From positions 62,001-126,000 of the forward strand of contig CAINOE010000142.1 of assembly GCA_903851415.1 (NCBI GenBank): 64,000 bases of DNA, given 5' to 3'. Source of the stretch: an uncultured Rhodopila sp. (GTDB lineage: Bacteria; Pseudomonadota; Alphaproteobacteria; Acetobacterales; Acetobacteraceae). The stretch's first letter is position 1; each line of letters starts with the position of its first letter. Shown piece after piece: positions 1 through 8,031 of this stretch. The translations under genes and the position numbers were made by a program. The notes under the pieces are model-generated. The model saw only the letters and a program-made list of their open reading frames with translations, did no database searches and was not told where the DNA came from.

Positions 1-1108
1 CGAACCGGCGGCGGCAGGTCACGTCCCGCGGCCGATACGCACCGATCCGGCGGGATTGTTCCGCATCTTTGCGTCCTCCGGCACCACCGGCAGCCCGAAG
101 CACGTCGCCGTCACCCAGGCGGTGCAGGTTCGCCGGGTGCATGCATTCTGCCTGGCCGATGGCGGCGGCCCGGCCGTTCGGATTATCGGCATCAACCTCG
201 GCTGCTCCTGGGGATGCGCCACGGCGCTGCGGACGTTGTGGGCTGGCGGGACGATCGTGCTCTCGAATCCGGCGCACGCCCCGGATACCATTCCGCGATA
301 CGGGGTGACGTCGATCGTCACGTCTCCCGTCTCCCTTCGCATGATCCTGGAGGCTCTGCCGCCTGGCGCCGGCCCGTTCCCACTGCTTGGGCAGATCGAG
401 GTCGGAGGCAGCATGGTGCCGGAACCGCTGTGGCGGGCGGCGGGCGAGCGCCTGTGCGGCCGTATTGTCTCGGTCGCCGGGTCAGCCGAAGCCGGACTGA
501 CCGCCTCGGCGCCGGTTGACGCGATGACCCACAGGCCGGGCGCGTCCGGCCTGATCGTCCCGGGCGTCGAGATCGAGGCGGTCGATGGGGATAACCAGCC
601 GGTGCCGCCCGGGCACGAAGGTATTCTGCGGATTCGCAGCGATCGGCTCGCCTCGGGCTATCTTGAGGCATCCGAAACCTCGACCGAACGGTTCCGCGAT
701 GGCTGGTTCCACTCGAACGATATCGGCACGGTCTGGCCCGACGGATGGCTGACGATCAGCGGCCGGAGCTCCGACGTGATCAATGCGGGCGGCGTGAAGG
801 TGCATCCGCAGGTCATCGAATCGGCGCTGCTGAAGCTGCCGACGGTGCTGGACGCCGCCGCGTTCGGTGTGCCGGATGCGATGGGAGTCACCCGCATCTG
901 GGCCGCGATCGTCGCCCGGTCGCGCATCGACGACGCGGTGCTGAACGCATTTTGCCGACACGCGCTGCCCGGGATCGCGCCGCGGACGATCCTGCAGATG
1001 AAAGCGTTGCCGCGTAACGAAAACGGCAAGGTGCTGCGGGAGCATTTGGTGGATATCGGCCTGCATGAGACGCGGCAGCCGGCCGAAGCGGCCGGTGCAC
1101 ACCCGTGA
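1..1108 (+). CDS. AMP-dependent synthetase/ligase (5' truncated by window edge)
   Basis: This is an adenylate-forming enzyme that would activate a carboxylate with ATP, then pass it to CoA or a carrier; the substrate cannot be read from sequence. The reading frame is open from base 2, so the gene starts outside the window. The visible part holds the P-loop-like motif FASSGTTGSPKH (near base 70), the hinge-proximal motif RDGWFHSNDIGTVWPDGW, NAGGVKVHPQVIE and the C-terminal ENGKVLRE with the catalytic lysine. It is clearly a paralogue of the next gene, with the same motifs and spacing throughout. A 148-base gap carrying a palindromic repeat separates the two. The end, TGA at 1106-1108, is certain. 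An acyl-CoA ligase or a stand-alone adenylation enzyme are both possible. Confidence 0.9.
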   Translation, partial: EPAAAGHVPRPIRTDPAGLFRIFASSGTTGSPKHVAVTQAVQVRRVHAFCLADGGGPAVRIIGINLGCSWGCATALRTLWAGGTIVLSNPAHAPDTIPRYGVTSIVTSPVSLRMILEALPPGAGPFPLLGQIEVGGSMVPEPLWRAAGERLCGRIVSVAGSAEAGLTASAPVDAMTHRPGASGLIVPGVEIEAVDGDNQPVPPGHEGILRIRSDRLASGYLEASETSTERFRDGWFHSNDIGTVWPDGWLTISGRSSDVINAGGVKVHPQVIESALLKLPTVLDAAAFGVPDAMGVTRIWAAIVARSRIDDAVLNAFCRHALPGIAPRTILQMKALPRNENGKVLREHLVDIGLHETRQPAEAAGAHP

Positions 1109-1110
1109 CG

Positions 1111-1182
1111 GCGGGCCTCGCCCGGGCCGGCTTCCAGGCGCCTGCCGCGACAGGTGGCCGCGACGAGCCGGACCATGACGGT
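1111..1182. repeat. Dispersed palindromic intergenic repeat, copy A
   Basis: This copy lies between the two ligase paralogues. It contains the 15-base core TGCCGCGACAGGTGG (1143-1157), flanked by GCCCGGGCCGG on the left and GAGCCGGACCATGACGG on the right. The same core recurs at 41147 and 57213. It is the most diverged copy seen here. Confidence 0.7.
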
Positions 1183-1256
1183 CGCGGGCAGGGCCCGGGC
1201 CTCCCGACGGATGGCGCCGCTCGTGAAACCCATCTCCAGCGTGATCCGAGGCGATT

Positions 1257-2687
1257 TTGAACATCACCGCGCCGATTCGCCATATCGCCCGCCTCACCCC
1301 TGATGCCGTCGCGATCGTCCGGGCGGATCACAGCATCATCACCTATGGCATGCTGGACTCGGCCATCGACCGCATGGCCGGTTATGCGGCCAATCTCGGG
1401 CTGCGGGCAGGCGATGTCGCGGGCGTCGCCATCGAGCTCGGCGCGGCATCGCTGATCCTCGCCCTCGGGCTGGCGAGGATGGGTGCCGCCAGTGCCGCGC
1501 CGACATTGCCACCCGGCCAGATGAAGCTGTGCTTCCGGTTCGGCCCGATCGCGAAACCCGGGCAGGTGCGTTTCAGCGATGCTTGGCTGGAGCGGCCGGC
1601 GGGATGCAGCGCCGCCGCCATCGATCCCGATTCGTCAGCGCTGTGCCGCATCTTCGCCTCGTCCGGCACCACCGGCGTGGTGAAGCACATCCCGGTCAGC
1701 CATGAAGTGATGATGCGCAGGGTCTACAGCCGTTGGCAGGCGCAGGGTGGCGGACCGCTGACCCGGATGATCGCGGTTGGCCTCGGCATCGGCTGGGGCT
1801 TCACCGTGGCGCTGATGACGTTGTGGCAGGGCGGCACGCTCGTGCTGTTCGACCCCGCTACGGCGGTGGAGGCAATGCGGCGGCACCGCGTGAACGTCCT
1901 CGTCACCTCACCGGCGACGCTGAAGACGCTGGCGGACATGCGGCCGCCCGGTCAGGGGCCGCTGCCCGATCTCGCGGCCATCGAGGTCGGCGGCAGCACC
2001 CTGCCCGACCTGGTGCGGCGGGCGGCAGCCGATCGGCTTTGCCGCAACGTCGTTGTGTATGCAGGCGCTTGCGAAGCCGGCGGCATGGCCGGCGCCACGG
2101 CGGACGCCCTGGACGAGCGGCCTGACGCGGTAGGGTTCGTCTGGCCGGACGTCGAGGTGCAGGCGGTGAGCGCGGATCATCTGCCGCTGCCGCCGGGAAC
2201 CGAGGGCATCCTGCGCGTTCGCAGCGCCATGGTCGCCCCCGGTTACTACCGCAACGAGGCTGCGACGGCCGAGAGCTTCCGGGACGGCTGGTTCTACCCC
2301 GGCGACATCGGCACGGTCTGGCCGGATGGCATGCTCTGCCTGAACGGCCGCAATGCCGAGCTGATCAACGCCGGCGGCGACAAGATCAGTCCGCATCGCA
2401 TCGAGAAAGGATTGCTGGCGATTCCGGGGGTAACCGATGCGGCGGCGTTCGGCGTGCCTGACGCCGCGGGCCTGACCATGGTGTGGGCGGCGATCACCTC
2501 CGGCGCGCCGATAGAGGATGCGGTGCTGGATGCTTTCTGCGACAGGCTGCCGTCGTACATGGCGCCGCGGATCGTCCTGCAATTGGAGGAACTACCCCGC
2601 AACGAGAACGGCAAGATCAGGCGGCAGGCGCTGGTCGATCTGGCGTTGCGGCTCAGCGACCCGGCGCGCGACGCGGCGCGGACGTGA
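1257..2687 (+). CDS. AMP-dependent synthetase/ligase
   Basis: This is a full-length adenylate-forming enzyme of 476 residues, somewhat shorter than typical acyl-CoA synthetases (about 500-550). The start is TTG at 1257; no ATG or GTG gives a better N-terminus, and the protein begins directly with the usual N-terminal substrate-site region (ITAPIRHIARLTPDAVAIV). Motifs in order are FASSGTTGVVKHIPVSH near residue 128, RDGWFYPGDIGTVWPDG near 343, NAGGDKISPHRIE near 371 and ENGKIRRQALVDL near 450 with the catalytic lysine. It ends in a 4-base overlap with the MFS transporter, so the two are translationally coupled. The pair suggests uptake and activation of an organic acid; this is inference from context only. 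Confidence 0.9.
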   Translation: MNITAPIRHIARLTPDAVAIVRADHSIITYGMLDSAIDRMAGYAANLGLRAGDVAGVAIELGAASLILALGLARMGAASAAPTLPPGQMKLCFRFGPIAKPGQVRFSDAWLERPAGCSAAAIDPDSSALCRIFASSGTTGVVKHIPVSHEVMMRRVYSRWQAQGGGPLTRMIAVGLGIGWGFTVALMTLWQGGTLVLFDPATAVEAMRRHRVNVLVTSPATLKTLADMRPPGQGPLPDLAAIEVGGSTLPDLVRRAAADRLCRNVVVYAGACEAGGMAGATADALDERPDAVGFVWPDVEVQAVSADHLPLPPGTEGILRVRSAMVAPGYYRNEAATAESFRDGWFYPGDIGTVWPDGMLCLNGRNAELINAGGDKISPHRIEKGLLAIPGVTDAAAFGVPDAAGLTMVWAAITSGAPIEDAVLDAFCDRLPSYMAPRIVLQLEELPRNENGKIRRQALVDLALRLSDPARDAART

Positions 2688-4006
2688 CGACGGCATTGGG
2701 CGGCGCGTCCCCGCGGATCAGGCGCGGCCAGCGGACCGCGCTGTGTCTGATCACCCTGGCCGGTATGCTGAACTTCATCGACCGGTCGGCCCTGGCGGTG
2801 GCGAACCCGCTGATCCGTCACGATCTCGGGCTTTCGGTGGGCCAGATGGGACTGTTGCTGTCCGCCTTCCTGTGGGCCTATGCGCTGTGCCAGCTTCCGT
2901 CGGGCTTGCTGGTGGACCAGTGGGGACCGCGCCGTTTGCTCGGCGGCAGCATTTTGGTCTGGTCCGCTATCCAGGCGCTGGGCGGCCTGGCCAGCGGGCT
3001 ATGGGGATTTATCGGAGCCCGCATCGCGCTGGGCCTGGCCGAGGCGCCGCTGTTTCCCGGAATGGTCCGTATCGTGCGCGACTGGTACGCCCCGCATGAG
3101 CGCGGCCTGCCCAGCGGCATAGGCTTCTCCGCCAACAAGATCGGCCCTGCGCTCGCTCCGCTGCTGCTGACGCCGCTGATGTTGACCTGCGGCTGGCGCT
3201 GGACATTCGCCTTGACGGGTGCCGCCGGGGCCATGCTGGCGCTTATCTGGTACCGGTTTTACCGCGAGCCCGGCGGCCTCCGTCTGACCGCGGACGAAAC
3301 CGCGTATCTGTCCGGGGGCGAGGATGAACCCGACAGCCGGCGGGCGACCCTGGCCGACTGGTGCGAGCTGCTGCGCCACCGGACCACCCGGGGTATGGTC
3401 CTTGGCATGTTCGGCGAGGTGTACATGGGCTGGCTCTATCAGACCTGGCTGCCCGCCTATTTGGAAATCGAACGCCACATGAGCATCCCGAAGACGGGAT
3501 GGGTCGCCGGCATCCCGTTCGCGTTCGGGGTGGCCGGCGCCATCGGCTCGGGCTGGCTGGCCGATCGGCTTTCGGCGCTGGGGCTGTCGCCGGTGAACAG
3601 TTGCAGGCTGTCGATCGTGAGCGGCATGGTGGCAATGGCGGGGTTCACGGTGGTCGCTGCGCTGACGCCGAGCACGATGGTCGCGGTCGCCGCCATTTCG
3701 GTGGCGCTGCTGTTCAACGGCGTGTCCGGGGCGATGGTTTGCACGCTCGCGAGCGTGGTGGCTCCGCACCGCTGCGCCGGGTCGCTGCATGGCATCCAGA
3801 ACTGCGGCGGGTTCGTGGGCGGCTCGCTGGCGCCGGTGGTGACCGGCTTCATCGTGCAGGGCGGAGGCGGTTTCGCACCGGCCTTGCTGTTCAGCGCCTG
3901 TCTCGGGCTGGTATGCGCCCTGTCATATGTGTTCCTCGTGCAGGATCGGCCGATGGAGGCGGCGGCGTTTGCCCGTGTGCCCGGGGAAAATGTTGCGCGA
4001 GTATAG
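2684..4006 (+). CDS. MFS transporter, anion:cation symporter-like
   Basis: This is a 12-helix major facilitator of 440 residues in the inner membrane. The GTG start at 2684 overlaps the upstream TGA (GTGA) and gives a short cytoplasmic N-tail before the first helix. The sequence NFIDRSALAVANPL in helix 1 and the motif-A loop GLLVDQWGPRRL between helices 2 and 3 are typical of the ACS (phthalate/glucarate/hexuronate) branch, which moves organic anions with cations. Coupling to the AMP ligase suggests that the imported anion is the ligase substrate. The last seven codons lie inside the left end of the tandem repeat described below. Confidence 0.9.
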   Translation: MTTALGGASPRIRRGQRTALCLITLAGMLNFIDRSALAVANPLIRHDLGLSVGQMGLLLSAFLWAYALCQLPSGLLVDQWGPRRLLGGSILVWSAIQALGGLASGLWGFIGARIALGLAEAPLFPGMVRIVRDWYAPHERGLPSGIGFSANKIGPALAPLLLTPLMLTCGWRWTFALTGAAGAMLALIWYRFYREPGGLRLTADETAYLSGGEDEPDSRRATLADWCELLRHRTTRGMVLGMFGEVYMGWLYQTWLPAYLEIERHMSIPKTGWVAGIPFAFGVAGAIGSGWLADRLSALGLSPVNSCRLSIVSGMVAMAGFTVVAALTPSTMVAVAAISVALLFNGVSGAMVCTLASVVAPHRCAGSLHGIQNCGGFVGGSLAPVVTGFIVQGGGGFAPALLFSACLGLVCALSYVFLVQDRPMEAAAFARVPGENVARV

Positions 4007-4279
4007 TTTTGGCCTACGACAGTATGTAGGCGTCAGCGATTTATTCACACTTTGCGGTCAAGATAAGAAAGCCGGCGGGATTGCCCCGCCGGCTCAACAC
4101 TCGGAGGTAGGCACGTGCTTCAACACCTTACACGCGCATTGTGGTGATCGTGACCATCAAAGTCAAGATCATCATCAAGAAGTAATAGGGGAGTGGGCCG
4201 ATCCCGGAAAACCGGGCCGGCCTGCCCCGGGTGACTGCGCCGCCTTGGCCGTCACGAGCGACACATACCGTAGTATTCC
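3986..4279. repeat. Tandem repeat copy 1, with frameshifted small ORF and acnA 3' remnant
   Basis: This block and the one at 4341-4643 share, in the same order: the GCGAGTATAG stretch, ATTTATTCACACTT, a GC-rich hairpin, AACACTCGGAGGTA, a small ORF, GGGGAGTGGGCCG, a second GC-rich hairpin, and about 15 codons matching the minus-strand 3' end of acnA. In this copy the acnA end reads GILRYVSLVTAKAA and then runs on through CAG where acnA has its stop. The small ORF has lost 7 bases relative to copy 2 after its fifth codon and runs into TGA. The stop codon of the MFS gene lies in the left edge of the copy. Confidence 0.85.
4071..4093 (+). promoter_or_regulatory. GC-rich hairpin upstream of small ORF (copy 1)
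   Basis: A perfect 9-bp stem, GCCGGCGGG/CCCGCCGGC, encloses a 5-base loop. It sits just before the GGAGG of the broken small ORF, in the same position as the hairpin in copy 2. It has no T-run. Confidence 0.6.
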
Positions 4280-4426
4280 AACGGGCTGGTTTGGACAGGA
4301 CCGGGCGGTCGATGCCGCGGCGTCGGCACGCGCCTTGTGGAAAAAATGTCCCGCGAGTATAGAAAGAACATACAGCAGTATGTCGCCGTCAACGATTTAT
4401 TCACACTTGGCCGTCAACATGAAAAA

Positions 4427-4450
4427 GCCGGCGGGAATTCTCCCGCCGGC
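4427..4450 (+). promoter_or_regulatory. GC-rich hairpin upstream of the 26-aa ORF
   Basis: A perfect 10-bp inverted repeat, GCCGGCGGGA/TCCCGCCGGC, has the loop ATTC and lies 10 bases before the GGAGG at 4460-4464 of the small ORF. Its conservation in both copies of the repeat suggests a role in the leader, such as attenuation, mRNA protection or termination of MFS read-through. No T-run follows, so simple intrinsic termination is not assured. Confidence 0.55.
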
Positions 4451-4471
4451 TCAACACTCGGAGGTAAGCCA

Positions 4472-4552
4472 GTGCTAGAACACCTTACGCTCCTGGCGCT
4501 GATTGTGGTGATCGTGACCATCAAAGTCAAGATCATCATCAAGAGGCAATAG
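4472..4552 (+). CDS. 26-residue predicted single-pass membrane peptide
   Basis: A GTG start sits 7 bases after a strong GGAGG Shine-Dalgarno. The 26-residue product starts MLEHLTLLALIVVIVTIKVK and ends in a basic KIIIKRQ tail, giving one hydrophobic helix followed by positive charge. The ORF is broken by a 7-base deletion in the sister repeat at 3986-4279, so it is not constrained there. No family was recognised; tiny hydrophobic regulators of membrane complexes or type I toxin peptides have this general form, but there is no further evidence for either. It converges on acnA. Confidence 0.5.
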   Translation: MLEHLTLLALIVVIVTIKVKIIIKRQ

Positions 4553-4559
4553 GGGAGTG

Positions 4560-4586
4560 GGCCGGTCCCGGGAAACCGGGCCGGCC
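4560..4586. terminator. GC-rich hairpin between small ORF and acnA 3' end
   Basis: A 9-bp stem (GGCCGGTCC/GGGCCGGCC, one G-T pair) lies between two convergent coding regions. It has no T-run. The same hairpin is present in repeat copy 1. It may act as a barrier for both strands. Confidence 0.45.
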
Positions 4587-4598
4587 TGCCCCGGGTGA

Positions 4599-7292
4599 CT
4601 ACGCCGCCTTCGCCATCTCGCGCAGCACATACTGCAGAATGCCGCCGTGCTGGTAGTAAGCCACCTCATCGACAGTATCGATGCGGCAGATCACCGGCAC
4701 CGTATCGACCTTGCCGTTCGCCCGGTGGATCACCAGCGACAGGTCCATCCGCGGCGTGATCGCGTCCAGCCCGACGATGTCGATGATTTCATCCCCGGTA
4801 ATGCCCAGGGATTTGCGGTCAGCGCCATCCTTGAACACCAGCGGCAGCACGCCCATGCCCACCAGATTCGAGCGGTGGATGCGCTCGAAGCTCTCGACGA
4901 TCACCGCCTTGACGCCCAGCAGCATGGTGCCCTTCGCCGCCCAGTCGCGCGAGGAGCCGGTGCCGTATTCCTTCCCGCCGATGACGACCAGCGGCACGCC
5001 CTCCTGCTTATACTTCATCGCCGCGTCGTAGATCGGCATTTCAGCACCATCAGGCAGGTGCTTCGTCATGCCGCCTTCGACGTTCTTCAGCATCTCGTTG
5101 CGGATGCGGATATTCGCGAACGTGCCGCGCATCATGATCTCGTGATTGCCGCGGCGGGCGCCGTAGCTGTTGAAATCCTTCTGCTGCACCTGCCGCTCAC
5201 CCAGGTATTCACCCGCCGGAGACGACTTGCGGATGTTGCCGGCCGGGCTGATGTGGTCCGTCGTGATGCTGTCGCCCAGCTCCGCCAGGATGCGCGCGCC
5301 CGTGATGTCGCCGACGGGCTTCGGCTCCATCGTGATGCCCTCGAAATACGGCGGGTTCTTCACGTAGGTGGAGCCGTCCGACCAGCGGTAGGTGGCGTTG
5401 TCGCCCTGCACGGTGATCGCCTGCCACTGCTTCGGACCCTTGAACACCTCGCCGTAGCGCCTGAGGAACTGGTCGCGCGACAGGCTGGAGGCGATCACAT
5501 CGGCGATCTCCTTGTTCGTCGGCCAGACGTCCTTCAGGTAGACCGGCTTGCCGTCGGACCCGGTGCCCAGCGGCTCCGTCGTGATGTCCGCCCGGACATT
5601 GCCGAGCAGCGCGTAGGCCACCACCAGCGGCGGCGACGCCAGGTAGTTCGAGCGCACATTGGCATGCACGCGGCCTTCGAAGTTGCGGTTGCCGGAGATC
5701 ACCGCCGAGGCGACCAGCTTGTTGTCCTCGATCGCATCGACGATCGCGTCGTCCAGCGGGCCGGAGTTGCCGATGCACGTCGTGCAGCCGTAACCCACGG
5801 TGTTGAAGCCGATGGCGTCCAGATCAGCGGACAGGCCGGATTTGTCGAGATACTCGGTCACCACCTGCGACCCGGGCGCCAGCGAGGTCTTGACCCACGG
5901 CTTTGGCGTCAGCCCCCTCGCCCGCGCCTTGCGCGCCACCAGGCCGGCGGCGACCAGCACCGACGGGTTGGAGGTGTTGGTGCACGACGTGATCGCCGCG
6001 ATCACCACGTCGCCATGGGTGATCTCGTAATTGGTGCCGGCCACCTTCGCGCTGACGCCGACATCCGCCGCCGGCACGCCGAGGCCCTTGGTCAGGTCCG
6101 CCTTGAACGAGGCGCTGACATCCTTCAGCAGCACGCGATCCTGCGGCCGCTTCGGACCCGCCATGCTGGGCAGCACGGAGCCGAGGTCGAGTTCCAGCGT
6201 ATCGGTGAACACCGGGTCGGGGCGGCCGGGCTCATGGAACATGCCCTGCGCCTTCAGGTAGGCCTCCACCAGCGCGATGCGGTGCAGGTCGCGGCCGGAC
6301 AGGCGCAGATAGTCGAGCGCGATCTTGTCGACCGGGAAGAAGCCGCAGGTCGCGCCGTATTCCGGCGCCATGTTGGCGATGGTGGCGCGGTCCGGCAGGC
6401 CGAGGTGCTCCAGCCCCGGGCCGAAGAACTCCACGAATTTGCCGACGACGCCCTTCTTGCGCAGCATCTGCGTCACGGTCAGCACCAGGTCGGTTGCCGT
6501 GGCACCCTCCGGCAGCGCGCCCGTCAGGCGGAAGCCGATGACGTCGGGGATCAGCATGGCGATGGGTTGGCCGAGCATCGCCGCCTCCGCCTCGATCCCG
6601 CCGACACCCCAGCCGAGGATGCCGATGCCGTTCACCATCGTGGTGTGGCTGTCGGTGCCGTACAGCGTGTCCGGATAGGCGAAGGTCGTGCCCTGGTTGT
6701 CCGACGTCCAGACGCACTGGCCGAGATATTCCAGGTTCACCTGGTGGCAGATGCCGGTGCCCGGCGGCACGACGCGGAAGTTGCTGAACGCCTCCTGGCC
6801 CCAGCGGAGGAAGGTGTAGCGCTCGCCGTTGCGCTCGAACTCGACATCGACGTTCTTCTGCTCGCTGTCCGCCGTGCCGGAGTAGTCCACCATCACCGAG
6901 TGGTCGATCACCAGATCGACCGGGATCAGCGGGTTGACCTTCTGCGGGTCGCCGCCGAGCCGGGTGATGCCGTCGCGCATCGCCGCCAGATCGACCACAC
7001 CGGGGACGCCGGTGAAATCCTGCATCAGGATGCGGGCGGGCTTGAACGGCACTTCGTTCGTGGACGACGCCTTCGCCAGCCAGCCGACGATGGATTTGGC
7101 GTCGTCGACCTTGTAGCTGCGGCCGTCCTCGAACCGCAGCACGTTCTCCAGCAGCACCTTCAGGCCGATCGGCAGGCGCGAGATGTCGCCCAGGGTCTTC
7201 GCCGCTTCCGGCAGGGAGAAATAGGCGTATTCCTTCCCCTCGACGGTCAGTGTCCTGCGTGTCTTGAGAGTGTCGTGCCCGACCGCGGTCAT
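4599..7292 (-). CDS. acnA: Aconitate hydratase AcnA
   Basis: This TCA-cycle enzyme isomerises citrate to isocitrate through cis-aconitate in the cytoplasm. The 897-residue length and layout match the AcnA/IRP family. The [4Fe-4S] cluster ligands are visible in SCTNTSNPSV (one cysteine) and GCTTCIGNSGPL (two). The DSHTTMVNGIG and YGTGSSRDWAAKG active-site segments are intact, and the swivel domain with PAGNIRKSSPAG lies near the C-terminus. The start ATG at 7292 matches the family N-terminus (HDTLKTRRTL). The last codons and the downstream sequence are duplicated at 3986-4279. It is divergent from ccmA, an arrangement seen in related alphaproteobacteria. Confidence 0.98.
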   Translation of the reverse strand: MTAVGHDTLKTRRTLTVEGKEYAYFSLPEAAKTLGDISRLPIGLKVLLENVLRFEDGRSYKVDDAKSIVGWLAKASSTNEVPFKPARILMQDFTGVPGVVDLAAMRDGITRLGGDPQKVNPLIPVDLVIDHSVMVDYSGTADSEQKNVDVEFERNGERYTFLRWGQEAFSNFRVVPPGTGICHQVNLEYLGQCVWTSDNQGTTFAYPDTLYGTDSHTTMVNGIGILGWGVGGIEAEAAMLGQPIAMLIPDVIGFRLTGALPEGATATDLVLTVTQMLRKKGVVGKFVEFFGPGLEHLGLPDRATIANMAPEYGATCGFFPVDKIALDYLRLSGRDLHRIALVEAYLKAQGMFHEPGRPDPVFTDTLELDLGSVLPSMAGPKRPQDRVLLKDVSASFKADLTKGLGVPAADVGVSAKVAGTNYEITHGDVVIAAITSCTNTSNPSVLVAAGLVARKARARGLTPKPWVKTSLAPGSQVVTEYLDKSGLSADLDAIGFNTVGYGCTTCIGNSGPLDDAIVDAIEDNKLVASAVISGNRNFEGRVHANVRSNYLASPPLVVAYALLGNVRADITTEPLGTGSDGKPVYLKDVWPTNKEIADVIASSLSRDQFLRRYGEVFKGPKQWQAITVQGDNATYRWSDGSTYVKNPPYFEGITMEPKPVGDITGARILAELGDSITTDHISPAGNIRKSSPAGEYLGERQVQQKDFNSYGARRGNHEIMMRGTFANIRIRNEMLKNVEGGMTKHLPDGAEMPIYDAAMKYKQEGVPLVVIGGKEYGTGSSRDWAAKGTMLLGVKAVIVESFERIHRSNLVGMGVLPLVFKDGADRKSLGITGDEIIDIVGLDAITPRMDLSLVIHRANGKVDTVPVICRIDTVDEVAYYQHGGILQYVLREMAKAA

Positions 7293-7393
7293 GCTGTGAT
7301 TCCCGCCCCGTGCGAGGGGGCGCCTCTGTTATGCGGCGGGGGGTGGAGATCGCGCCGCGGATGAAATATTGACAACACGCGGGCTTTAACCAC

Positions 7394-7421
7394 ACCGGCC
7401 GGTGATCGTCCACCGGCCGGT
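7394..7421. repeat. Repeated palindrome ACCGGCCGGT in the ccmA leader
   Basis: The 10-base palindrome ACCGGCCGGT occurs twice, at 7394-7403 and 7412-7421, separated by 8 bases, just upstream of the ccmA start. It can form a 10-bp hairpin or a pair of operator-like sites. A TTGACA hexamer occurs at 7369-7374, but no good -10 follows at normal spacing. Confidence 0.55.
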
Positions 7422-7431
7422 TGCGCGGGGG

Positions 7432-8031
7432 ATGGATGTGCTGAAGGCAGACGGGGTCGCGGTGTTCCGCGGGGAGCGGCTGGTGTTCCGGGACCTGTCT
7501 TTGGCGGTTGCGGCCGGGGGCGCGCTGGTGCTGGCCGGCCCGAACGGGTCCGGCAAGTCCACCCTGCTGCGGCTGCTGGCCGGGCTGGTGCGGCCGGAAG
7601 CCGGGCGTGTGCTGTGGGACGGCGAGGACGCCTTCGGCGATATCGCGGCGCACGGGCGGCGGGTTTGCTATGTCGGGCACCAGGACGCGGTGAAGCCGGG
7701 GCTGACGGTGACGGAGAATTTGCGCTTCGCCGCTGCTGTGTCGGGGCGGTCGGTCAGGACCGCGCTGGCGGCGGTCGGGCTGGAGGCTCTGGCCGATCTG
7801 CCGGCGCGGATGTTGTCGGCGGGGCAAAAGAGGAGGCTGGCGCTGTCGCGGCTGGTGCTGTCGGCCGCACCGCTGTGGCTGCTGGATGAGCCGACGCTCG
7901 GGCTGGATACGGCGGCGATCGAGCGGTTCGGCGGGCTGCTGGCGGAGCACCGGGCTGCGGGCGGGATGGTGGTGGCGGCGACGCATGTGCCTCTGCCGCT
8001 GGCGGACGTGGCCGGGCTGCGGCTGGGCTGA
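7432..8031 (+). CDS. ccmA: Cytochrome c biogenesis ABC transporter ATP-binding protein CcmA
   Basis: This is the ATPase subunit of the CcmABCD system, which releases haem-loaded CcmE during c-type cytochrome maturation. Walker A is GPNGSGKSTLLR, the signature is LSAGQKRRLALSR and Walker B is PLWLLDEPTLGLD. The length is 199 residues with the ATG at 7432, normal for CcmA; an upstream GTG at 7402 would lie inside a palindrome and add ten residues. The stop overlaps the ccmB ATG (TGATG). The usual ccmC-ccmD genes do not follow ccmB here; a low-GC orphan gene does. Confidence 0.95.
   Translation: MDVLKADGVAVFRGERLVFRDLSLAVAAGGALVLAGPNGSGKSTLLRLLAGLVRPEAGRVLWDGEDAFGDIAAHGRRVCYVGHQDAVKPGLTVTENLRFAAAVSGRSVRTALAAVGLEALADLPARMLSAGQKRRLALSRLVLSAAPLWLLDEPTLGLDTAAIERFGGLLAEHRAAGGMVVAATHVPLPLADVAGLRLG

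Larger units (their letters stand above)
4341..4643. repeat. Tandem repeat copy 2, with intact small ORF and the true acnA 3' end
   Basis: This is the second copy of the block at 3986-4279, about 356-364 bases downstream. It carries the intact 26-codon ORF and runs into the genuine last codons of acnA (GILQYVLREMAKAA then stop). Since copy 1 shows decay of both the small ORF and the aconitase tail, copy 2 looks like the functional one. Confidence 0.85.

Noticed and set aside
3927..4478. 183-codon plus-strand frame through repeat copy 1 and into copy 2
   Set aside because: It reads through hairpins and the tandem repeat, with a low-complexity product; the GGAGG-led 26-codon ORF lies in another frame.
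4647..7364. A 905-codon plus-strand open frame opposite acnA
   Set aside because: It is a shadow of acnA: high GC3 leaves the antisense frame open, the product is rich in R, H, A and V with no domain, and acnA has all its catalytic motifs.
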